A DNA stretch of 64,000 nt from Sphaerochaeta halotolerans (GCF_003429665.1 NZ_QUWK01000003.1:124001-188000), one strand, 5' to 3'. Counted from the stretch's first letter, positions 44,105 through 52,529 are shown. Notes: generated by a model from the sequence alone, not told the origin. Numbers and translations: made by a program.

Positions 44105-45106
44105 ATGATGTATACAGCGAATGAAACACGATATGATTCCATGCGGTATCGGTATGCAGGTAGAAGCGGACTACGCCTTCCTGAGCTCTCCCTTGGACTC
44201 TGGCACAATTTTGGGGCAGAGGCTGACGACGAGGTATGCAGGAGCATTCTCACCACTGCATTTGACAATGGTGTTACCCATTTTGATTTGGCGAACAATT
44301 ACGGTCCACCTGCTGGAAGTGCAGAACAGCGGTTTGGTTCCATCTTGAAACGGGACTTTGCCCCTTACCGGGATGAGCTGATCATCTCCAGCAAGGCTGG
44401 CTACTATATGTGGCCAGGTCCTTATGGAGAGTGGGGGAGTCGCAAGTACTTGATCAGCAGCTGTGACCAATCCCTGAAGAGAATGGGGCTTGAGTACGTG
44501 GATATTTTCTACCACCACCGCCCTGACCCCAATACACCCCTCGAGGAAACCATGGGAGCTCTTGCCCATTTGGTCCATCAGGGAAAAGCGTTGTATGTGG
44601 GAATCAGCAACTATCGAGCAGAGGATGCTGTGAAGGCGATCAAGCTGTTGGAAGAGATGGGTACTCCCTGTATATTGAACCAGGTACGGTACTCGATGCT
44701 GGACCGCTGGGTGGAAGAGAATGGTTTGCTGGATGCCATGGATAACCAAGCAGGAACTATCTGCTTTTCTCCCCTTGCCCAAGGGTTGTTGACCTCACGG
44801 TATCTTGATGGAAACATTCCAGAGGGCTCACGAGCAAGTGAAAATCGATTCCTGAAAGCTGATTCAATCACGAAGGAGCGAGTCGCCCTACTCAATGAAC
44901 TCAATGAGGTAGCCAAGCGCCGTGGGCAGAGCCTCTCTGAACTAGCGGTCAGTTGGTTGCTCAAGGACAAGCGGGTTACCAGTGTACTCATTGGTGCCAG
45001 CAGTAAGGCACAGTTGCTCCAGAACCTGAGGGCATTGGATAAGCCGGCAGCATTCTCCCCAGAAGAGCTCTCTGAGCTGAATGCTATTTTGCAACAGTGG
45101 GAGTAG
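44105..45106 (+). CDS. Aldo-keto reductase, YghZ / L-glyceraldehyde 3-phosphate reductase type
   Basis: 333-aa NADPH-dependent barrel enzyme. Segments typical of the AKR14 group: FDLANNYGPPAGSAEQRFG with the catalytic Tyr, SKAGYYMWPGPYG, and ILNQVRYSMLDR. Related enzymes detoxify L-glyceraldehyde 3-phosphate and methylglyoxal. First gene of a two-gene unit with the DUF1801-type protein. Confidence 0.9.
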   Translation: MMYTANETRYDSMRYRYAGRSGLRLPELSLGLWHNFGAEADDEVCRSILTTAFDNGVTHFDLANNYGPPAGSAEQRFGSILKRDFAPYRDELIISSKAGYYMWPGPYGEWGSRKYLISSCDQSLKRMGLEYVDIFYHHRPDPNTPLEETMGALAHLVHQGKALYVGISNYRAEDAVKAIKLLEEMGTPCILNQVRYSMLDRWVEENGLLDAMDNQAGTICFSPLAQGLLTSRYLDGNIPEGSRASENRFLKADSITKERVALLNELNEVAKRRGQSLSELAVSWLLKDKRVTSVLIGASSKAQLLQNLRALDKPAAFSPEELSELNAILQQWE

Positions 45107-45116
45107 AGGAAAAGGC

Positions 45117-45476
45117 ATGTATGCACAGGAAGTAGACGCCTATATTGCAGAGCTTGAGAAAGAAAAGAGAATACCCTTGGACCAGATACGTACTCTGGTC
45201 CATGCGGTAGTTCCTGAGGTCGTAGAGTCCATCAAGTGGAGGATGCCTACCTTCAGCTTGCCTGAAGTTGGGGATATCATCCATATGGCAGCTTTCAAGA
45301 GTCATATTGGGCTCTATCCGCTTCCTGAAGCTATCGATGATTTCCAGGAAGCATTGGCTCCCTATCATACAAGTAAAGGAGCAATCCAGTTCCCTTTAGG
45401 TTCTGCATTGCCCCTTGAAGTGATTGAGAGAATTGTTCAGTTCAGACTTGCTCTTATCAGCAAGAAGAAGCTTTAG
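45117..45476 (+). CDS. DUF1801/YdhG-like small protein
   Basis: 119 aa. YdhG-like fold suggested by VEVSIKW-type segment EVVESIKWRMPTFSLP and FKSHIGLYPLPEAI. Function unknown; some relatives are iron-chaperone-like or stress-related. ATG 45117 is preceded by GAGGAAAAGG, 10 nt after the aldo-keto reductase. The mini-CRISPR begins 5 nt after its stop. Confidence 0.8.
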   Translation: MYAQEVDAYIAELEKEKRIPLDQIRTLVHAVVPEVVESIKWRMPTFSLPEVGDIIHMAAFKSHIGLYPLPEAIDDFQEALAPYHTSKGAIQFPLGSALPLEVIERIVQFRLALISKKKL

Positions 45477-45480
45477 GACG

Positions 45481-45569
45481 AAAACACCCCCGCGTGAGCG
45501 GGGAAAACCGACCAAATAATGCAATATCTAGTCCATCGAGAGAAACACCCCCGCGTGAGCGGGGAAAAA
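45481..45569 (-). CRISPR. Two-repeat type I-E-like CRISPR unit with one spacer
   Basis: Two 28-nt repeats (45481-45508 and 45542-45569) that share a 26-nt core: AAACACCCCCGCGTGAGCGG then GGAAAA. The repeat-to-repeat period is exactly 61 nt, leaving a 33-nt spacer (45509-45541). On the minus strand the repeat takes the usual I-E form (TTTTCCCCGC...GCGGGGGTGTTTC), so transcription would be leftward from the AT-rich 45570-45622 side, where two TATACT boxes occur. No cas gene is in the window. Confidence 0.78.
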
Positions 45570-45622
45570 GCTTAGTATAAAAAGTATATCATAACTTCAG
45601 GAGATATTTGTAGGATTCTTGA

Positions 45623-46351
45623 CTACTTCGTCTTAGCAGTTGCACCCTTCTTGTCAAAGAACTGCACATTAAGGCTGGATGCCTTGAGGTGTTCAGCCAT
45701 TGCATGGTGCACAGCTTCTCTGTCTCTATTGCAGAAGGCTTGGTAGATTTCTCGGTGACGGGAAATGGCATCTTCGATACCTCCTTCTACAAGGATTCCC
45801 TTCCCCATGTAATCTCGGAGTAGAGACGTTAGAACACCAATAAACATGCACAGCAGCTCATTGCCTCCAGCCTGTGCAATGGTCAGATGAAACTGCTCAT
45901 CCAGCTTAACGCGTTCTTTCAAAGGGAGGGTTTTGTCCTCAAACCTGGAAAGGATTTCATCCATCTTCTGGAGATCTTCATCTGTGATTTTCTGTACTGC
46001 GAGATCGGCAGAAGAGAGCTCTAGAATTTCTCTTACCTGTGTCAAATCCTCAGATTTGATATGATCTACCTGCATGATGCGGTTGATGGCATTCATCACC
46101 GTATCGGTCTCAGGGCGGGTGATATATGCACCACTTCCATTCTTCAATGAGATAAGACCTCTTTCCTGCAATAGTTTCATCGCCTCCCTGATCACAGGGC
46201 GGCTTACGTTGTACTGTTTTGCAAGCTTCATCTCTGAAGGGAGTTTTTCAGAGACCTTACTCTTTGGCGAGGAGAGTATATATTCTTCCAGATGGTCAGC
46301 AACCTGTGAACTAAGATTTGTCCGAGTAAGCGAAATGTTTGAGATGTCCAT
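45623..46351 (-). CDS. FadR-subfamily GntR regulator (FCD domain)
   Basis: 242 aa. N-terminal winged helix (about residues 15-80; KLPSEMKLAKQYNVSRPVIR) and a C-terminal all-helical FCD ligand domain (about 95-225) with metal/ligand histidines in LDEQFHLTIAQAGGN and ISRHREIYQAF. GGAGG precedes ATG 46351. Located at the downstream end of the TRAP/DapA locus, which it probably represses; a TGTAAAGC motif occurs both in its own promoter and before dctP. Confidence 0.87.
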   Translation of the reverse strand: MDISNISLTRTNLSSQVADHLEEYILSSPKSKVSEKLPSEMKLAKQYNVSRPVIREAMKLLQERGLISLKNGSGAYITRPETDTVMNAINRIMQVDHIKSEDLTQVREILELSSADLAVQKITDEDLQKMDEILSRFEDKTLPLKERVKLDEQFHLTIAQAGGNELLCMFIGVLTSLLRDYMGKGILVEGGIEDAISRHREIYQAFCNRDREAVHHAMAEHLKASSLNVQFFDKKGATAKTK

Positions 46352-46403
46352 GCTAACCTCCGTTCCTGTAAAGCATACCTATTTTTACTATTTCTTTCTA
46401 TGG

Positions 46404-46742
46404 CTACTTGTGTAGCATTGAAATTGTACGTTCTGCACCCATTTGCAGGAATGAAATATCATCCCCACAACTAAAGAAATCGACTCCCAATGATTTGTAG
46501 GTTTCTATCATCTTTGGATCAGGGCCGATGGAAACCCCCACAGGTTTCTTGGCCTTCTTTGCTGCCTTGATGTGCATCAATAAGTTCTGTTTATCAAATG
46601 GCCCATGCTCAGCATCAATCCAGATGAAATCGTAGCCATGACGGGCAAGCGCTTCAGTAATTGCAGGATCATTGAGGAAGACATGGCCTCCAATGGCCGT
46701 GCCTTCCGCTAATCTCTTTCGAAACTCGTTTCCACGGTTCAT
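46404..46742 (-). pseudogene. Internally deleted HpcH/HpaI-family aldolase
   Basis: 112 aa against about 250 for the family. Residues 1-66 match the N-terminus (FIWIDAEHGPFDKQNLLMHI) and residues 67-112 match the C-terminus (KPVGVSIGPDPKM, LGVDFFSCGDDISFLQMGA). The central ~130 residues, which carry the metal-binding Glu and Asp and much of the barrel, are missing in frame. The junction lies in a lysine-rich AAGAAGG-type stretch that may have promoted deletion. An active aldolase is unlikely. It overlaps the DapA-like gene by 4 nt. Confidence 0.78.
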
Positions 46743-47662
46743 TGCTTCAATCCCAACTCAGTTCGCATTGCCCTCTCCATTCGGATCAAGCTGGCGATTT
46801 CGTGGCGTGAATTCTCATTGAGCAAGGAGACCGGTTTTGATCGGGTGACCAAACTCATGGGAACGTCCGTTTGCGCATAATGATATTTGGCATTAATGGG
46901 ATACGCTCTTGCTTCCACAATCGCTGCAATCGTAAGGAAATCGCTCACACGTCTAGCTAAAGCTTCATCCTCTCGGAAATGCTCATACAACCATTTATAG
47001 ATATCAATATGAAAGTTTGCCATTACTCCGTTGTACCCATCATAACCGGCAATCCAAGAATCGAGCACTGTAGCGGTATTGGCATTGAAGAGAGCAAGCT
47101 TGGTCCCTTTCACCAGGTCAACACGTCGTTTCTCGATCTCGAGTGAGCAAGAGACATCTTTGAGGAAGACCAACTTGTCTTCATGGGCAGCCCAATGAAG
47201 AAAGTCATCACTCAATAGCCTAAGATAGGGGTAGGGACATTCGTACAATCCGAAGGTGACGGAAGGAAGCTGGTCAAAGATATCTTCAGCATTTCGCCTG
47301 AATACATCTTCTCCTTCCTCTTCCTTCGCCATCCTGTTCGATACCAGTACCACAGCATCAACACCGGTCTCAGCCATTGCTCCGAGTTCCTGGATTTGTG
47401 CTTGGTGGTCATCAGCGGTATGTCCACTCGCGATTACCTTGACTCTTCCCTCAGCTGCTTCGACCACAGCCTTTGCAATATCGAGCTTCTCCTGAGGGGT
47501 GAGGTAGAACATCTCACTAGACTGGCAGACTGCAAAGATACCATCACATCCCCGGTCAATGTACCAGTTGGTAAGATTCTTGACTCCTTGGAAGTCTATC
47601 TTGTTGTCTTCAGTGAATGGGGTGATCATGGTTGGCCAGCAACCATTATATTGTTCTTGCAT
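46739..47662 (-). CDS. DapA/NanA-superfamily lyase
   Basis: 307-aa class-I aldolase/lyase. The Schiff-base Lys is in VFLKDVSCS and the Tyr in FGLYECPYPY. The GTTGE-type loop of DHDPS reads CQSSE, so it is not a standard DapA; a keto-acid-sugar or sialic-acid-like lyase is more likely given the TRAP importer, FadR-type regulator and YhcH protein nearby. AAGGAG precedes the start. Confidence 0.82.
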   Translation of the reverse strand: MQEQYNGCWPTMITPFTEDNKIDFQGVKNLTNWYIDRGCDGIFAVCQSSEMFYLTPQEKLDIAKAVVEAAEGRVKVIASGHTADDHQAQIQELGAMAETGVDAVVLVSNRMAKEEEGEDVFRRNAEDIFDQLPSVTFGLYECPYPYLRLLSDDFLHWAAHEDKLVFLKDVSCSLEIEKRRVDLVKGTKLALFNANTATVLDSWIAGYDGYNGVMANFHIDIYKWLYEHFREDEALARRVSDFLTIAAIVEARAYPINAKYHYAQTDVPMSLVTRSKPVSLLNENSRHEIASLIRMERAMRTELGLKQ

Positions 47663-47674
47663 TTAAATTACTCC

Positions 47675-48964
47675 TTACATAAGGCCGGTTGCTTTCGGCA
47701 GGAATAGGGTGACTTCTGGGAAGTAGGTGATGATCACCAAAACAATCAGCATTACGGTCAGTGGCCAGAGAATTTCTTTCATGACACCTTTAAGAGGGGT
47801 TCCTGAAATACCGCTGGTTATGAATAACAACATCCCAAAGGGCGGGGTAGAGAGACCTACCATCATATTGAACGTTACTACCAAGCCGAAGTGAACCATA
47901 TCGATTCCCAAAGCGGTAGCGACAGGAATCATGATGGGCACAAACACCAGCTGAATTGTCGATGTATCCATAAACATCCCCAATATAAGGATGACAATGT
48001 TCACCAAGAAGAGGAACGTATACTTATTGGCAGTAAATCCAAGGATCCAGTTTCCGATATTTGCAGCAAGTTGCTCACGAGCAACAATGTAACTGATGAT
48101 AGCTGCCGCCCCAATCATGATACTGGTTGCCCCAACATCCTTGATGGTGTCACGGATGACATTCATCAAATCCTTGAATCCCATGGCTCTATAGGCAAAA
48201 ATTGAGATAACCATGGCATACAGGCCAGCAATTGCTCCAGCTTCAGTGGGTGTTGTAACACCGGTGTAGATTCCAACCAAAAGGATTATTGGGGTGAGAA
48301 GTGCTGGTATTGCTCTTACAGTGAAGGCTAGGAACGTTTTCCAGACGACCTTTTCTCCCCTTGGGTAATTTCGCTTCTTTGCGACTATTGCGACATAGAT
48401 CATCAAGAAAAGCGATAGAAGGACAGCCGGAACCATTCCTCCCATAAAGAGTGCCCCCACTGAGGTGCTGGAGAGCATGGCGTAGATAACCAAGGGAATC
48501 GATGGAGGGAAGATGGGGCCAATGGTTGCAGATGCTGCAGTTATTGCGCATGAGAACTCCGGGTCATATCCATCATCCTTCATGGCCTCGATCTCGATTT
48601 TTCCAAGTCCTGCTGCATCTGCAATTGCAGAACCTGTCATTCCACTGAATATTAAAGAAGCGATAATATTCACATGTCCCAACGCACCTCTCATTCGTCC
48701 CGTGAGTCCACCAGCGAACTTGAAAATCATGTCAGTGATCTTTCCAGTGTTCATGACGTTTGCGGTGAAGATAAAGAGCGGGACGGCGATAATGACATAA
48801 TTGGTATAGTAGGTATTCATCACCTGATTAACTACCAAGCTCAGGTCAGCACCCTTTACCAATAGGTAACAAGCTGCTGAAGCGAGCATACCGAAGGCAA
48901 TCGGCATACGGAGGAAGAAGATCAGGATAAAAACCAATAAGGTTACAAGTAGTGGAAAACTCAT
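47675..48964 (-). CDS. TRAP transporter large permease (DctM type)
   Basis: 429 aa, about 12 hydrophobic segments. Family segments include FSGMTGSAIADAAGLG and FPPSIPLVIYAM. It couples sodium to import of an organic acid or acid sugar with the small subunit and binding protein encoded upstream. GGAGG precedes the start, which overlaps the stop of the small-subunit gene. Confidence 0.93.
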   Translation of the reverse strand: MSFPLLVTLLVFILIFFLRMPIAFGMLASAACYLLVKGADLSLVVNQVMNTYYTNYVIIAVPLFIFTANVMNTGKITDMIFKFAGGLTGRMRGALGHVNIIASLIFSGMTGSAIADAAGLGKIEIEAMKDDGYDPEFSCAITAASATIGPIFPPSIPLVIYAMLSSTSVGALFMGGMVPAVLLSLFLMIYVAIVAKKRNYPRGEKVVWKTFLAFTVRAIPALLTPIILLVGIYTGVTTPTEAGAIAGLYAMVISIFAYRAMGFKDLMNVIRDTIKDVGATSIMIGAAAIISYIVAREQLAANIGNWILGFTANKYTFLFLVNIVILILGMFMDTSTIQLVFVPIMIPVATALGIDMVHFGLVVTFNMMVGLSTPPFGMLLFITSGISGTPLKGVMKEILWPLTVMLIVLVIITYFPEVTLFLPKATGLM

Positions 48965-49491
48965 TAGTTTACCTCCCCAAGCAAAGGATCAAAGCGATGA
49001 TCGAGACTGTCCTCAAGCTTTCCGGTAATCACTTTCCAGTCTTCAATTACCGGCTTGATCGTGTAACCGATGATGGAGAGTAGGAAGTATGTGAAGGGGA
49101 GGAAGATCCATGTGTAGGGAACCCTGAGCACAGGAGTCTTTTGGAAACCGAGGAAAAAAGCATACTTGAATGAAGGAATTACCATGATAGCAAACGTGAA
49201 GATAATCAGTAGATTACCCAACATTCTTGCCCAAGCAGCCACTTTCGGGCTATAGGCATCATAGAGCATGGTGAACTGGACGTGTCCTTTTCGGCGCATT
49301 GTATAACATGCACCCAGGATTACTGACCAACAAAACCCAATGACGATAACATCCTGTGTCCAGGTCAAGGGGTGGTTAACCACATACCTAAAGAAGACCT
49401 GCAGGATGAAAGCCAAGAATAGGAATATAAACGAGAGGATGGGAATGTAGACTTCTATAACATCCCTGAGAAACAACGCAATTTTTTTCAC
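48964..49491 (-). CDS. TRAP transporter small permease (DctQ type)
   Basis: Four-segment membrane subunit. I choose GTG 49491 (175 aa) because GGAGG lies 8 nt before it; an ATG at 49506 would add five residues but overlaps that SD and has none of its own. Family segment PLTWTQDVIVIGFCW is visible. It forms the membrane complex with DctM. Confidence 0.88.
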   Translation of the reverse strand: MKKIALFLRDVIEVYIPILSFIFLFLAFILQVFFRYVVNHPLTWTQDVIVIGFCWSVILGACYTMRRKGHVQFTMLYDAYSPKVAAWARMLGNLLIIFTFAIMVIPSFKYAFFLGFQKTPVLRVPYTWIFLPFTYFLLSIIGYTIKPVIEDWKVITGKLEDSLDHRFDPLLGEVN

Positions 49492-49520
49492 GTAGTCGGC
49501 CTCCATTGAACAAAAGAAGA

Positions 49521-49545
49521 GACCCGGAGCACCATGCCCCGGGTC
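49521..49545 (-). other. Intra-operon stem-loop after dctP
   Basis: Minus strand: GACCCGGGGCA pairs with TGCTCCGGGTC over 11 bp (one G-U) around TGG, then TCTTCTTTTG. Same position relative to a binding-protein gene as the loops at 1113 and 21919. Confidence 0.72.
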
Positions 49546-49557
49546 ATGAGATGGTAC

Positions 49558-50556
49558 TTAGTTTCCGGCAGCCTGAATTTTCTTGAACATGTCCATATCC
49601 CAGGAATCGGAATAGGAGCTGTCAAGATATTGTGCGAGTACATGCTCTGCAAAAGCATCAATATCAGCTTGATAGATGCTGAGGCCTTCATTCTTGAAGA
49701 ACTCTACAAGTTCAGCCTCTGCCTTGAGGTTGGTGGTATCACAATACTCAATACCAGCTTTGACTCCTTCCATGACCCAACCTTTTTGTTCTTCGGTCAA
49801 GGACTGCCATTTTGCCTCGTTGATTGCAGGCCAGACAGAGTCGACCAAGTGGTTGGTGATGGTGATTGACTTGGTAACCTCGTAGAACTTTGCGTTCTTG
49901 TTGGTTGGAAGCGGGTTGTCCTGGCCATCTACGGTCTTGGTCTGAAGTGCCATGTACAATTCGCTGAAAGAAATCGGGGTCGGATTGGCACCCATTGCTT
50001 TGCCAAGGAAAATCCAAGAATCAGAGTTTGGCATTCTTAGGTTGACGCCATTGAGGTCAGAAGGGGTCTTGATTGGACGATCTTCGACCAAGTTGATCTG
50101 CCGAGTTCCCAGGTACTCTGCACCAAGGGGACGAATTCCCTGTTCTTTTGCAATGCGATTAAATACTTCCTGGCCTATCGGACCATTGAGAACACTGGTC
50201 ATATGGTCGTAGGTCTTGAAGATATATCCTGCAGTGAACATACCTACCCAAGGACTACCATCAGTAAGCCATGATGCTGCGGTTGCTGTCATATCTGCCT
50301 GTCCGCTTTTCACAGCTGAGACTTCCTGTTCCTGCTTGAATAGAGAAGCAGAATCGTAGGTTAATACCTTGATCTGACCATTTGAAACACGTTCAACGGT
50401 CTCCTTAAAGACGCGCATAGCCCCAGCATGAGCATCTGTAGGAACCGCTGTCATGGTGTAGACCAATTCAACGGGCTTTTCTTCAGATGTTCCCTGGGCA
50501 AAAGCCATGGGAAGTACCAGGGCTACCAACAACAGTGCGATAATACTTTTTTTCAT
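49558..50556 (-). CDS. TRAP substrate-binding protein (DctP type)
   Basis: 332 aa with a cleavable signal peptide (KKS, hydrophobic run, FAQG). The family Arg that binds the substrate carboxylate is expected in the segment GVNLRMPNSDSW. Carboxylate-containing ligand (sialic acid, sugar acid or similar) is inferred. GGAGG precedes ATG 50556. First gene of the dctPQM unit. Confidence 0.92.
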   Translation of the reverse strand: MKKSIIALLLVALVLPMAFAQGTSEEKPVELVYTMTAVPTDAHAGAMRVFKETVERVSNGQIKVLTYDSASLFKQEQEVSAVKSGQADMTATAASWLTDGSPWVGMFTAGYIFKTYDHMTSVLNGPIGQEVFNRIAKEQGIRPLGAEYLGTRQINLVEDRPIKTPSDLNGVNLRMPNSDSWIFLGKAMGANPTPISFSELYMALQTKTVDGQDNPLPTNKNAKFYEVTKSITITNHLVDSVWPAINEAKWQSLTEEQKGWVMEGVKAGIEYCDTTNLKAEAELVEFFKNEGLSIYQADIDAFAEHVLAQYLDSSYSDSWDMDMFKKIQAAGN

Positions 50557-50623
50557 TGTTTCCTCCTGTGGACCGCTGTGCGGTGTAACAATGTTTCTTT
50601 CTACCTTGACGAACGCCAAGTCT

Positions 50624-50691
50624 TGTAAAATCTGTAAACATGTAAAGCTGTCTTACAGGTTTATCGTTACATGACTTTTCCAATCTGTCAA
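50624..50691 (-). promoter_or_regulatory. dctP promoter region with TGTAA repeat cluster
   Basis: Three TGTAAA copies on the plus strand (50624, 50633, 50641) and two inverted TTACA (50653-50657, 50667-50671) lie around a minus-strand promoter: TTGACA (50691-50686), 17 bp, AACGAT (50668-50663). TGTAAAGC at 50641-50648 is repeated in the gntR promoter (46367-46374). Confidence 0.5.
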
Positions 50692-50717
50692 ATAGAATTT
50701 GCAAGGAATTGTGAAAA

Positions 50718-52015
50718 CGCGAGTAGTAATATGAAGTGTCCCACTAAAAAGAGAGAGAAAGGAGACAAAAAAATATCCCATGGGAATCGTGTTATCATTG
50801 GTTTACCACTAAATCAAGATAAACAGGGAGATACCATGGGACGTAGACAGCTTACACTGGAAAAGCACTGTAGGGGAAGTCATTTCACTTGGGGTGAAAG
50901 GCTGAAGCTCCAATATTACTATGCCGGCAGCAACGGATACAGGAAGGAACGCAGGCCTACAGTGCTGGGCAAGATATTCCAGAAGAGCAGAAAAACTATC
51001 AGCAGGGAGCTGAGGAGGGGGATGGTGGAGCATGTGCTCTCTGAAATCCCATTTTCTCGGATTGAGTACAATGCAGAGCATGCCCAGATCGATGCAGAGG
51101 AGAAGATGAAATACAAGGGACCGCTGCCCAAGTCAGGCAAACATTATACGCTTGTGCAGAAGATATCTGAACTGATCCTGGAGAAACAATACAGCCCCTA
51201 TGCTGTGCTGATGAAGCTGGACGAAAAAGGCCTCTGGCCAGAAGGCTTGAGGATCTGTGAGAAGACCTTGTACAACTGGATAGAAGCTGGGGATATCCCT
51301 GGGGTAACGATCGAGGACTTGCCGAGAAAAGGCAAGATGAAGCGCAGGAAAGGCCATGGGGGCAAGAAAAAACATGCCAACGTGGAATTTGCCGCTAGGT
51401 CCATAGAGGACCGCCCCAAGGAGGTTCTCAAGCGTCTGAAGGCTGGTCACTGGGAAGGGGACACGGTGTACAGCTCGAAGAATGGGCAAAGGGAATGCCT
51501 GCTGACGCTTGTGGAACGAAAGTCAAGGATGGAGCTGATAGTCAAGATACCTGACAGGACGGCAAAGTCGGTGAAGAAGGGTCTCGACTGGATAGAGAAG
51601 CAGTTCGGCAGCCGCCTCTTCCGTAAGATTTTCCTGTCGATTACGTTCGACAATGGGGTCGAGTTCTCCGATGTCCTGGGCCTTGAGAACTCCGTGCTGA
51701 CCAGGAGCAGGAGGACTGTGTTATATTTCGCTCATCCCTACTGTTCCTCGGAACGTGGAACTAACGAGAACCATAATGGAATCATAAGAAGATTCCTTCC
51801 CAAGGGTACTGATTTTGCTGATATCAAGGCTAAGAGCATAAGGAAAATACAGGACTGGATGAATACCTACCCAAGGAAGATTCTCAATGGCTCTACTCCT
51901 TTAAGAGTATTCAAAGAAGAATTCGAACTGGAAGATCTTAGCATCAAGCTATTGGAGGCATGTTAATGAAGAAGACAAAGAATCAATTAAGCGGACATTC
52001 TACTTTACAAGAAAC
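50718..52015 (+). mobile_element. IS30-family insertion sequence, apparently intact
   Basis: About 1,298 bp between copies of the 16-bp direct repeat CAAGGAATTGTGAAAA (50702-50717 and 52016-52031). Imperfect inverted ends share a TGTCC-core (AGTGTCCCACTAA from 50735; AATGTCCGCTTAA ending at 51999 on the other strand), 16-17 nt inside each end. It carries one full transposase gene. It lies between dctP and yhcH, separating them. Confidence 0.82.
50836..51966 (+). CDS. IS30-family transposase
   Basis: 376 aa, in the family range. N-terminal HTH region (FQKSRKTISRELRRG) and a DDE integrase core with Asp in GHWEGDTV, Asp in TFDNGVEF and Glu in the NENHNGIIRRFLPKGTDF segment. Start ATG 50836 (MGRRQL) is preceded by GGGAG. 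No frameshift or stop is seen, so it may be active. Confidence 0.92.
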   Translation: MGRRQLTLEKHCRGSHFTWGERLKLQYYYAGSNGYRKERRPTVLGKIFQKSRKTISRELRRGMVEHVLSEIPFSRIEYNAEHAQIDAEEKMKYKGPLPKSGKHYTLVQKISELILEKQYSPYAVLMKLDEKGLWPEGLRICEKTLYNWIEAGDIPGVTIEDLPRKGKMKRRKGHGGKKKHANVEFAARSIEDRPKEVLKRLKAGHWEGDTVYSSKNGQRECLLTLVERKSRMELIVKIPDRTAKSVKKGLDWIEKQFGSRLFRKIFLSITFDNGVEFSDVLGLENSVLTRSRRTVLYFAHPYCSSERGTNENHNGIIRRFLPKGTDFADIKAKSIRKIQDWMNTYPRKILNGSTPLRVFKEEFELEDLSIKLLEAC

Positions 52016-52076
52016 CAAGGAATTGTGAAAATGACTATTTAGGAACAAACATCCTCAGAAAGTGAACAGCATTGAA

Positions 52077-52529
52077 CTATACAAGAATCTTAAATACTAC
52101 CTTCACCACATCGGTAACATGCCCATCGGTAAGATTGCATGCATGGCCTTCCCCTGGGAAGAACAGAGCAAAGGTAGAGGGAGTTGCATGATAGGTGATA
52201 AGCTGGGTCCCTTCTACAAAAGCAGCATCCTTTCTGGCATCATACTCGTTGGTCTCTCTTAGTGATGATGCATCTGCAATTATCATCGATTCAAACCCTG
52301 AAAGCAGAATCTGTACATCCACTTCCTTTTTATGTATTTCATACGTCAAATTTGCGGGTGTAGCTGTTCTATAGGTAAATAGATTGTAGCGAACCTTGGG
52401 ATTGTCGGTTTTATAACTACCACATTCCATGGTTGGCAACTTGCCGCTTTCCAAAATATCCTGCACGGTCTGAAGGGCTGATAAACTGGGAATGTAGCGT
52501 TGTAGATTGCTGATCTGGTCAAATATCAT
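52077..52529 (-). CDS. YhcH/YjgK/YiaL-family protein
   Basis: 150-aa DUF386 cupin. YhcH (NanQ) members act as sugar-acid anomerases in sialic acid loci and others in ulosonic-acid use. Conserved stretches: YEIHKKEVDVQILLSG and FPGEGHACNL. ATG 52529 follows AAGGAG; a longer frame has no support. Its own promoter (TATGCT at 52552-52547) gives an 11-nt leader. Originally it probably led the dctPQM operon now cut off by the IS30 insertion. Confidence 0.85.
   Translation of the reverse strand: MIFDQISNLQRYIPSLSALQTVQDILESGKLPTMECGSYKTDNPKVRYNLFTYRTATPANLTYEIHKKEVDVQILLSGFESMIIADASSLRETNEYDARKDAAFVEGTQLITYHATPSTFALFFPGEGHACNLTDGHVTDVVKVVFKILV

Noticed and set aside
45481-45569. Pair of ordinary bidirectional terminators between convergent genes
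   Set aside because: The GC stem is followed by A on the plus strand and only GTGTTT on the minus strand, and the exact 61-nt repeat period with 26 identical bases fits a CRISPR unit better.
50671-50835. Extended N-terminus of the IS30 transposase
   Set aside because: The extra 55 codons would begin outside the element, upstream of the direct repeat; GGGAG before ATG 50836 gives the family-length protein.
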